From assembly GCA_016788525.1 (NCBI GenBank), contig JAEUPD010000139.1, positions 1 through 32,929 on the forward strand: a stretch of 32,929 nucleotides of DNA, in the 5' to 3' direction. Every line of letters starts with the position of its first letter. Positions within the stretch are counted from its first letter, which is position 1. The DNA comes from Rubrivivax sp. Its GTDB lineage: Bacteria > Pseudomonadota > Gammaproteobacteria > Burkholderiales > Burkholderiaceae_C. This document shows, piece by piece, positions 18,219 to 25,087 of this stretch. The position numbers and the translations under genes are program-made. Under the pieces are notes generated by a model, which was not told the DNA's origin, searched no databases, and worked only from the letters and a program-made list of their open reading frames with translations.

Positions 18219-19226
18219 TCACGGTTTCGCGGCAAGCCCCGCGGCGGGCCCCGCGGATCGTGCGGCTTCGGCCAGCTTCACCAGCGCATGCAGCGTGCGG
18301 TTCACCGGCGTGGCCACGCTCAGGGCCTGGCCGCGGCGCGCGACATGGCCGTTCAGGTGGTCGATCTCGGTGGGCTTGCCGCGGGCCAGGTCTTGTGCCG
18401 TGGACGAGTACTGGCCCGGCATCGCCACCGCGATGCGCTCCATCGCCTCCAGCGCAGCGGCCAGCGTCATCGGCTGGCCCTCGGCGCGGGCCACCGCCAC
18501 CACCTCTTCCACCACGGTGCGCTGCACCTCGCGGATCTCGGCCTGCCCGACCATGCGGCCGTACGGCAGCTGCGCCAGCGCCGAGATGGCGTTGTAGGCG
18601 CAGTTGACCATCAACTTCATCCACAGCTCGTGCATCACCTCGGCCGACACGCGCACCGGCACGCCGGCGCCGGCGAAGAATGCGGCCAGCGCCTGCAGCT
18701 TTGCACCGTGCACGGCATCGGCCGCATCGGCGGCGGTGAGCGGGCCGGCCACCAGGTCGCCGCGGCCGAAGTGCTTGACGACGCCGGGCTCGGGCATCGC
18801 GGTGGCCACGTAGACCACGGTGGGGACCACCACGCGCCCGTCGCCATGCACATGGCGCGCGATGGCTGCGGCGTTGTCCACGCCGTTCTGCAGGCTCATC
18901 ACCCACGTGCCGGCGGCGACGTGCGGTGCCATCTCGCGCGCCACCGCGTCGGTGTCGGGCGACTTGACGCAAAACAGCACCAGGTCGGCGTCGCGCACGG
19001 TCGAGAGTTCGGTGGTGGCTGCGAGCCGCACGGCCTCGACGCGCGGGCCGGCGGGCGTGGTCAGGTGCAGCTGCAGGCCGCGCGCGGCGACCGCCTCGGC
19101 CTGCGCGGCCCGGCCGACGAGCGTGACGCGATGGCCGGCACGCGCCAGCATCGCGCCGAAGAAGCCGCCGACGGCGCCGGCGCCGACGACCACGGTGGAA
19201 CGGAAGGGTGATTCGGGCTGCGTCAT
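18219..19226 (-). CDS. Ketopantoate reductase-family (ApbA/PanE) oxidoreductase
   Basis: A 335-residue NAD(P)H-dependent reductase. The N-terminal Rossmann motif is VVGAGAVGGFFGA. The middle contains VLFCVKSPDTD and SLQNGVDN. The catalytic lysine is Lys204 (HELWMKLMVNCAYN) and the conserved acidic residue is Glu287 (TEIDHLNG), equivalent to Lys176 and Glu256 of E. coli PanE. Family members reduce 2-oxo acids such as ketopantoate to 2-hydroxy acids. No panB or panC lies nearby, and the neighbours (kinase, enolase-like, phosphatase-like) suggest another 2-oxo acid substrate. It is spaced 37 bases after the phosphatase-like gene and 19 bases before the kinase gene. Confidence 0.87.
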   Translation of the reverse strand: MTQPESPFRSTVVVGAGAVGGFFGAMLARAGHRVTLVGRAAQAEAVAARGLQLHLTTPAGPRVEAVRLAATTELSTVRDADLVLFCVKSPDTDAVAREMAPHVAAGTWVMSLQNGVDNAAAIARHVHGDGRVVVPTVVYVATAMPEPGVVKHFGRGDLVAGPLTAADAADAVHGAKLQALAAFFAGAGVPVRVSAEVMHELWMKLMVNCAYNAISALAQLPYGRMVGQAEIREVQRTVVEEVVAVARAEGQPMTLAAALEAMERIAVAMPGQYSSTAQDLARGKPTEIDHLNGHVARRGQALSVATPVNRTLHALVKLAEAARSAGPAAGLAAKP

Positions 19227-19263
19227 CGTGTGCGGTTTCTTGAGGGGCTCACGCCTCGCGGCC

Positions 19264-19914
19264 TCACTCGCGCTCCCCGGCGCGGGTGCTGGGCTGCGGC
19301 GGCAGGTCTTCGAGGTGGGTCGCGTCGCCCCAGTGCTCGATCACCAGGCGCCCGTCCTGCCAGCGCAGGCGGTTGAGCCCGGTGTTGGGGATCTCGCACT
19401 GGCGCAGCCCTTCGATCGGCAGGCCGTGCGCGGTGCGCCACAGCATGTCCAGGACGCCGCCGTGCGTGACCAGCGCCAGCCGCGCGCCGCGGTGCGCCTC
19501 GGCCAGTTCGCGCACGGTGGCCAGCACGCGCCTTTGCAGCGCCTGCAGGCTTTCACCGCCACCGGGCAGCGCAAAGTCGCCGCGATGCCGCAGCCATTCG
19601 TCCCACAGCGTGCGGTGCTGCGCCTTGATGGTGGGCACGTCCAGCCCTTCCAGCAGGCCAAAGGCCTGCTCACGCAGCCCCGGCACGAGGGTCGGTTCGA
19701 CGCCCCAGGCGGCGGCCAGCGCCTGGGCCGTCTCGCGCGCCCGGCCCAGGTCGCTGGCGAACAGGCGGTCGTGCGGGTCGGCGGCCAGCCGCGCTGCCAG
19801 CCGCGCAGCCTGCGCGCGGCCCATGGCGTTGAGCGGCACGTCGATCTGGCCCTGGAAGCGCTGCTGGCGGTTCCAGTCGGTCTCGCCGTGGCGGATGAAC
19901 AGCAGCTCGGTCAT
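19264..19914 (-). CDS. Histidine phosphatase (phosphoglycerate mutase-like)
   Basis: A 216-residue branch-1 histidine phosphatase. The RHG motif FIRHGETDWN places the phospho-accepting histidine at His9. REQAFG gives the acid residue near Glu82, and LVTHGG gives the second histidine at His151. The size fits cofactor-dependent PGM-like enzymes of the GpmB/CobC type, many of which are phosphatases rather than mutases. The ATG at 19914 sits directly before TELLFIRHGE; a longer open frame upstream is Ala/Gly-rich repeat sequence and is not counted. Its presence in an operon ending in an enolase paralogue mirrors the PGM-enolase order of glycolysis, which may be meaningful or coincidental. Confidence 0.88.
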   Translation of the reverse strand: MTELLFIRHGETDWNRQQRFQGQIDVPLNAMGRAQAARLAARLAADPHDRLFASDLGRARETAQALAAAWGVEPTLVPGLREQAFGLLEGLDVPTIKAQHRTLWDEWLRHRGDFALPGGGESLQALQRRVLATVRELAEAHRGARLALVTHGGVLDMLWRTAHGLPIEGLRQCEIPNTGLNRLRWQDGRLVIEHWGDATHLEDLPPQPSTRAGERE

Positions 19915-19957
19915 GGAGCCGGGGTGTGGCTGCGCCTGCGCGCGGCCGGGGCCTGCC

Positions 19958-20002
19958 GCGCCCACGGCGCCCACGGCGCCCACAGCGCCGACGGCGCCCG
20001 AG
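19958..20002. repeat. Degenerate 9-bp tandem repeat, five copies
   Basis: Five head-to-tail units of GCGCCCACG (two exact, three with one to three changes) lie between the VOC gene and the phosphatase gene. They fall in the 139-base gap ahead of the phosphatase start, where read-through frames would give a Gly-Ala-Val run. Confidence 0.8.
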
Positions 20003-20053
20003 ACACGTGCGGCCAGTGCGTTTCTTGCGGTGCGTGCTGCACGGCCCCGAGCC

Positions 20054-20473
20054 TCACTTGGCGAACAGCTGCGAGCGGTCCTTGAACGACTTGAACTCCA
20101 GCGCATTGCCGGCCGGGTCGCGGAAGAACATCGTCGCCTGCTCGCCCACCAGGCCGGCGAAGCGGATGTACGGCTCGATCACGAACTTCGTGCCGGCGGT
20201 GCGCAACCGGTCGGCCAGTGCGTGAAAGTCGTCCCAGTCGAGCACCACGCCGAAGTGCGGCACCGGCACGTCGTGGCCGTCGACCGGGTTGTGGTGCGCC
20301 GGCGCGTTCTTGGGCGCCAGATGCGCGACGATCTGGTGGCCGAAGAGGTCGAAGTCGATCCACTCGTCGCTGCAGCGGCCTTCGGGGCAACCCAGCAGGC
20401 CGCCATAGAAGCGGCGTGCGGCGGCGAGGTCGTCGACGGGAAAGGCAAGGTGGAAGGGGGCGATGCCCGGCAT
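20054..20473 (-). CDS. VOC-family (glyoxalase/dioxygenase fold) metalloprotein
   Basis: A 139-residue two-module VOC protein. It begins [20 protein letters not shown] and ends [12 protein letters not shown]. The likely metal ligands are His8, His73 (VPHFGV) and Glu126 (ALEFK), the usual set for glyoxalase I, fosfomycin-resistance and extradiol dioxygenase relatives. The substrate cannot be read from sequence. The ATG at 20473 puts the first His at the normal position. It may be the first gene of the operon leading to the enolase paralogue, though a 139-base gap with a tandem repeat separates it from the next gene. Confidence 0.85.
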   Translation of the reverse strand: MPGIAPFHLAFPVDDLAAARRFYGGLLGCPEGRCSDEWIDFDLFGHQIVAHLAPKNAPAHHNPVDGHDVPVPHFGVVLDWDDFHALADRLRTAGTKFVIEPYIRFAGLVGEQATMFFRDPAGNALEFKSFKDRSQLFAK

Positions 20474-20639
20474 GGCGCGGTTCCGTGTGAAGAGGTGGGG
20501 CACTGGGGTGCGGCAAGCATAGCCCGCCCGTGTGGCGCGCGGCACAGCCGGGCGGCACGGGCCGCGCCTGCCGCCGCGGCCGGCAGCGCGTGCGGCCCCG
20601 TATGCTGGGCGCCTGTGCCCACGCTGCCCGCCTGCCCCG

Positions 20640-21383
20640 ATGAACGACCGCCTGCCCACCCTGGTGTTCCTGCCCGGCCTGGCCAACGACGCCGAGGTCT
20701 GGGCCGACGTGCGCGCAGCGCTGGCCGCACGCCGGCCGAACCCGCCGCTGGTGAGCGAGGCCGTGGTCGCCGACGACCACACGCGCGGCACCTCGCTGCC
20801 CGAGATGGCGCAGGCCCTGCTCGCCCGGCTGAACGGGCCGCTGGTGCTGGTGGGGCATTCGATGGGCGGCATGCTGGCGCAGCACGCGGCGCTGCTCGCG
20901 CCCGGACGCGTCGCGGGCCTGGCGCTGGTGGCCACCACGGCGCGGCCCGACACGCCCGAGCTGATCGCGCTGCGCACCGAGGCCTGCGGGCACTTCGCCG
21001 CCGGGCGCGTGGACGAAGTGCTGCGCGCCAATGTCCCCTTCGCCTTCCACCCGCATCACGCGGGCAACGCCGCGCTGGTGGCGCGCTACTTTGCCATCGT
21101 GCGGCGCGCCGGCGCCGCGCAACTCATTGCGCAGAACCAGGCCGTGATGGCGCGTGCGGACCTGCGGCCCCACCTGGGCGCCATCGACACGCGGCGCTGC
21201 CCGACGCTGGTGCTCTGCGGCGAGGGTGATGCGTTGACCCCGCCGGAGATGTCTGGCGAGATCGCCGCGGCGATGGCCGGTGCGCAGCTGGAGGTGCTGC
21301 CTCGCTGCGGCCACATGCTGCTGCTGGAGGAGCCGGGGGCGGTGGCGGCGGCGCTGGGCCACTGGCTGCAGGTGTTCGGCTGA
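20640..21383 (+). CDS. Alpha/beta hydrolase
   Basis: A 247-residue alpha/beta-hydrolase fold protein without a signal peptide. It has the oxyanion-region motif [10 protein letters not shown], the nucleophile elbow GHSMGG (Ser74), an acidic residue in [10 protein letters not shown] and a histidine in [10 protein letters not shown]. The catalytic triad therefore looks complete. Esterase, lactonase and C-C hydrolase activities are all possible. The ATG at 20640 directly precedes the first strand. It is divergent from the VOC gene (166-base gap) and convergent with the sigma factor gene. Confidence 0.88.
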   Translation: MNDRLPTLVFLPGLANDAEVWADVRAALAARRPNPPLVSEAVVADDHTRGTSLPEMAQALLARLNGPLVLVGHSMGGMLAQHAALLAPGRVAGLALVATTARPDTPELIALRTEACGHFAAGRVDEVLRANVPFAFHPHHAGNAALVARYFAIVRRAGAAQLIAQNQAVMARADLRPHLGAIDTRRCPTLVLCGEGDALTPPEMSGEIAAAMAGAQLEVLPRCGHMLLLEEPGAVAAALGHWLQVFG

Positions 21384-21401
21384 GGGCCGCGGGTGCGGCC
21401 C
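21384..21401. terminator. Hairpin between convergent hydrolase and sigma factor genes
   Basis: GGGCCGC and GCGGCCC form a perfect 7-bp stem around GGGT immediately after the hydrolase stop codon. There is no T-tract on either strand. Its location between convergent genes fits a weak bidirectional terminator or 3'-end protection. Confidence 0.4.
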
Positions 21402-21442
21402 GCCGAGGGCAGGGTCAGCGGCGTTCGCCGGGCGCACGCACT

Positions 21443-22051
21443 TCAGTGGCGCTCGCTCAGTTCGCGGTGCAACCAGGCCCGCGCGATCGCCCAGTCGCGC
21501 TTCACCGTGGCGGGCGAGATGGCCAGTGCCTCGGCCACCTCGTCGTTCTCCAGCCCGCCGAAGAAGCGCAGCTCCACCACCTTGGCCGCGCGCGCGTCCA
21601 CCGTCTCGAAGGCCAGCAGTGCCTCGTGCACGGCGACGAGATCGCGGTCGGGCGCGATGCCGATCTGCTCCAGCCCCGACAGCGTCACGGGCACCAGTTC
21701 AGCGTCGCGCTTGGCGGCGCGGCGCGCGAGTTCATGGTTGACCAAGATGCGCCGCATCATCGTGCTGGCCACGGCCATGAAGTGACCGCGGTTCTGCCAC
21801 TGCGTGCGGCGCTGCTCGGCCATGCGGAACCAGGCCTCGTGCGCCAGCCCCGTGGCGCTGAGCGTGTGGCCAGGGTTCTCGCGCCGGAGGTGGCTGCGCG
21901 CCAGGCGCCGCAGTTCGTCGTACAGCAGTTCGAAGAGCTGGCTGCTGGCCCGGGGGTTGGCCTCGCCCAGCTGGCGCAGCCACTGCGTCACCTCGCCGGC
22001 ATCTTCGGGCTTGGCGGCGTCGTCCTGAACGGAGGCCTGGGCGGCGGACAT
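21443..22051 (-). CDS. ECF-like RNA polymerase sigma factor linked to Ser/Thr kinases
   Basis: A 202-residue sigma-70-family factor with regions 2 and 4 only. Region 2 contains LFELLYDELRRLARSHLRRE, HEAWFRM and HFMAVASTMMRRILVNH. Region 4 contains VVELRFFGGLENDEVAEALAISPATVKRDW. The sequence resembles the group annotated as Sig-70_X6 (TIGR02999), often encoded beside Ser/Thr kinases. Where classical ECF factors carry the acidic DAED-type stretch of region 2.2, this one has T63-L-S65-A-T67-G before LAHEAW. The loss of charge and the three Ser/Thr positions suggest control by phosphorylation, as shown for the ECF43 factor EcfP and its kinase PknT in Vibrio. No anti-sigma gene is nearby. It is divergent from two kinase genes across a 257-base control region. 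Confidence 0.88.
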   Translation of the reverse strand: MSAAQASVQDDAAKPEDAGEVTQWLRQLGEANPRASSQLFELLYDELRRLARSHLRRENPGHTLSATGLAHEAWFRMAEQRRTQWQNRGHFMAVASTMMRRILVNHELARRAAKRDAELVPVTLSGLEQIGIAPDRDLVAVHEALLAFETVDARAAKVVELRFFGGLENDEVAEALAISPATVKRDWAIARAWLHRELSERH

Positions 22052-22308
22052 GGGTCGATTGTCGGCAAGGGCCCCGTGCGGCCGTTCGCGCGCCGGCCCC
22101 GGACGTGAATTCCCGCGCGGTCCTGGGCGCCGGGTTTCGGCTAGCGTGCCCGCCCGGGGCGTGACCCGGCGTTTCCCGGGGGGTGCCGGGGCGTGAGCCT
22201 TCGTCGCGCCGCTGGCTGCGTAGGTCAGACAGCAGGGATCCGCGCCTTCCTTGACCTTCGCCCACGAATCCGCGTGCCTCGACCCTCTCGCGCTGCCGGA
22301 TTTCCGAC

Positions 22309-25044
22309 ATGACCCCCACCCCACCCTGGAGCGCTGTGCGGGCGCTGTTCGAGCAGGCGTTGCCGCTGCCCGCGGCCGAACGCGCTGCATTGCTCGCCGC
22401 CACCGGGAGTGCCGGCCCCGCTGGTGCCGCGCTCGCTGCCGAGGTGCGCTCGCTGCTGCAGCACGAAGCGGCGGCCACCGGTGGGGGGCTGAGCCTCGGG
22501 GCCGCTGCGGCCGGGCACGAAGGCGATGAGGGCGATGAGGGCAGCGCGAGCCCGACCGCGCCGGCCCCGCGCCCCGAGCCGTTGGTCGAAGGCCCCGCCG
22601 AGGCATCGGCAGGGCACGACGGTGGCTCGCGCCACGGCCAGGTGCTGGGCGCCTGGCGCATCACTGCGCTGCTGGGTCGCGGCGGCATGGGCGAGGTGTG
22701 GCTGGCCGAGCGCGCCGACGGTGCCTTCGAGGGCACCGCGGCAATCAAGGTGCTCAAGCGCGGCATGGACTCCGAAGCCGTGCTGGCCCGCTTCGCGCAG
22801 GAGCAGCGCGCGCTGGCGCGCCTGGCGCACCCGCACATCGCGCGGCTGATGGATGCCGGCCGCACCGGCGACGGCCTGCCCTATTTCGTGATGGAGCGTG
22901 TGCAGGGCCGCGCCATCCACGAGGCCTGCGCCGGCCGGCCGCTGGCCGAGCGGCTGCGGCTGTTCCTGCAGTTGGCCGACGCGGTGGCGCACGCGCACCG
23001 CAACCTGCTCGTGCATCGGGACCTGAAGCCCGGCAACGTGATGGTCGACGGCGAGGGCGGCGTGAAGCTGCTGGACTTCGGCATCGCCAAGGCGCTGGAC
23101 CCGGTGCAGGACAGCGCTTCGGGCGACCAGCTCACCGCCACCGGAGAGCGCCCGTTCACGCCCCACTACGCCAGCCCCGAGCAGGTGCGCGGCGACCCCA
23201 TCACCACCGCCACCGACATCTACAGCCTGGGCGTGTTGCTGTACGTGCTGCTCACCGGCCAGCGGCCCTACGGCCGCGGCGCCACCACGCCGGCCGCCGC
23301 CGCACGCTGCGTGCTGGAAGAGGAGCCCTCGCGGCCCAGCAGCCTGGCGCTGCCGACCCCGGGCTGGGAACGCACCCGCCGGCAACTGGAAGGCGACCTC
23401 GACAACATCCTGCTCAAGACGCTGGAGAAACGCCCCGAGGCGCGCTATGCCAGCGTCGATGCGCTGGCGGCGGACATCCGCGCCTACCTGGGCGGCTTTC
23501 CGGTCAGCGCTCGGCCGGCGTCGTGGACGTACCGCACGCGCAAGCTGCTGGCGCGGCATCGGCTGACCAGCGCGGCGGCAGCCGCGGCGCTGCTCGGCGT
23601 GGTGGGCGGTGCCGCCGTGGCGGTGTGGCAGGCCCACGAAGCCCGGCGCGAGCGCGCGTCGGCGGAGGCGGCGCGTGCCGTCGCCGAGCGCCGCTTCGGC
23701 GAAGTGCGCCAGCTCGCCGGGCAGCTGGTGTTCAAGTACCACGACAAGCTGCGCTACCTGGCCGGCGCCACCGACGTGCGCGCCGCGCTGCTGGGTGATG
23801 CGGCCGGCTTCCTGGACAGCCTGCGAGACGCCGCGCGCAGCGACCGCGCGCTGGCGCGCGAACTCGCCGACACCTATTTCCGCATCGCCGAGCTGCAAGG
23901 CGACAGCGAAACCATCTCCACCGGCCAGCTGGCCGAAGCCGAGGCCAGCCTCGACAAGGCGATCGCGCTGCTCCCGCTGTACGTTCAGCACCCCGACACC
24001 AGCATCGAGGAGATGACCGACGCGCTGGACATGTTCAGCGCCAAGGCCCGCATGCACCTGCGCCATGGCCGACCCGCGCAGGCCCTGGCGGCACTGCAGC
24101 TCGCGCCGCCGCTGCTCGAAGCGGCGCTGGCGCGCCAGCGCGCGCCGCGCCACTGGGCGGCGCTGACGAGTGCCGTGGACATGCACGTCATCACCGCGCG
24201 CACGCTGGGCCTGAGCATCAGCTACGCCAATCTCGGCCGGCTGGACGAGGCGCGCAAGCACATCGATCTGGCGATGGCCTACGCCGAAGAGCTGCTGGCG
24301 CCCTCGCCGAACAACGTCGAGTCTCTGCACACCATCGCCGTGGTGCTGGGCGACCGCGCGGCCTGGCGCACGCAGACCGGCGATCACGCCGGCGCCGTGG
24401 CCGACTTCGAGCGCCAGCTCGCGCTGCGCGAGCGCAACGCGGCCAGCCGGCCCGACGACGCGCAGTTCCGCGTGCACCGCGCGGTGGCCCGCGGCAGCCT
24501 CGCCGGTGCGCTGGCGATGGCCGGCCGCCATGCCCAGGCCCGCCAGCGCATGGACGAAGCGCTCGCCTTCGCTCGCGAGCAAGCGGCCGCCGACCCCGGC
24601 AACAAGGCGGCGCAGCAGCGGCTGCGCACGCTGGCGATGCTGGACGCGCGCCAGCGCGTGCTGGCCGGCGACGCCGCCGGGGCCCGCCGCGGGCTCGAAC
24701 CGGCGCTGCGCGAGCAGGCCGCTGGCGACTCCTTCGTGGCGCGCCGGATCTACGCCGAAACGCGCGTGTGGGCCGCGCGCGCCTGGCGTGAAGTGGACGC
24801 CCGGCGCGCGCTGGCGCTGGCCGACGAGGCCGCGCGGCTGATGGACGGCGCCGACGACAACGCCGCGCGCGCGTGGACGCTGGCGCTGGCCCGTGGCGAG
24901 CGCGCGCGGGCACTGGCGCGGCGCGGCGACACCACGGCGGCCGCCGCGGCCGCGCGCGAGGCGCTGCAGGCCTGGCCGGCCGAGCGACCCGTGCCTGCCA
25001 GCTTCGACGCCTTCGTGGCGCCGGTGCGCGCGCTGGCGCGGTGA
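22309..25044 (+). CDS. Membrane Ser/Thr protein kinase with TPR-like sensor region (copy 1)
   Basis: A 911-residue Hanks-type kinase. A short helical N-terminal module (to about residue 55; VRALFEQALPLPAAER) and a disordered linker precede the kinase domain. Visible motifs are GRGGMG at 123-128, ATP-binding Lys147, catalytic loop HRDLKPGN with Asp238, DFG Asp256, and ASPEQVRG in the activation segment. A single membrane helix lies at about 420-441. The C-terminal ~450 residues are Ala-rich helical repeats of TPR type (for example AEAEASLDKAIALLPLYV), which probably detect a ligand or partner outside the membrane. All catalytic residues are present, so it should be active. It begins 257 bases from the divergent sigma factor gene and is followed after 43 bases by a paralogue. 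Confidence 0.92.
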   Translation: MTPTPPWSAVRALFEQALPLPAAERAALLAATGSAGPAGAALAAEVRSLLQHEAAATGGGLSLGAAAAGHEGDEGDEGSASPTAPAPRPEPLVEGPAEASAGHDGGSRHGQVLGAWRITALLGRGGMGEVWLAERADGAFEGTAAIKVLKRGMDSEAVLARFAQEQRALARLAHPHIARLMDAGRTGDGLPYFVMERVQGRAIHEACAGRPLAERLRLFLQLADAVAHAHRNLLVHRDLKPGNVMVDGEGGVKLLDFGIAKALDPVQDSASGDQLTATGERPFTPHYASPEQVRGDPITTATDIYSLGVLLYVLLTGQRPYGRGATTPAAAARCVLEEEPSRPSSLALPTPGWERTRRQLEGDLDNILLKTLEKRPEARYASVDALAADIRAYLGGFPVSARPASWTYRTRKLLARHRLTSAAAAAALLGVVGGAAVAVWQAHEARRERASAEAARAVAERRFGEVRQLAGQLVFKYHDKLRYLAGATDVRAALLGDAAGFLDSLRDAARSDRALARELADTYFRIAELQGDSETISTGQLAEAEASLDKAIALLPLYVQHPDTSIEEMTDALDMFSAKARMHLRHGRPAQALAALQLAPPLLEAALARQRAPRHWAALTSAVDMHVITARTLGLSISYANLGRLDEARKHIDLAMAYAEELLAPSPNNVESLHTIAVVLGDRAAWRTQTGDHAGAVADFERQLALRERNAASRPDDAQFRVHRAVARGSLAGALAMAGRHAQARQRMDEALAFAREQAAADPGNKAAQQRLRTLAMLDARQRVLAGDAAGARRGLEPALREQAAGDSFVARRIYAETRVWAARAWREVDARRALALADEAARLMDGADDNAARAWTLALARGERARALARRGDTTAAAAAAREALQAWPAERPVPASFDAFVAPVRALAR

Positions 25045-25087
25045 AGGGCGCGGCGCATGTCCGAACCGGGGCGTGCCCGGCTCCGCG

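Noticed and set aside
20054..20473. VOC protein as a fosfomycin or bleomycin resistance protein
   Set aside because: It has only the generic fold and metal ligands; no family-specific resistance motifs are visible and the context is metabolic.
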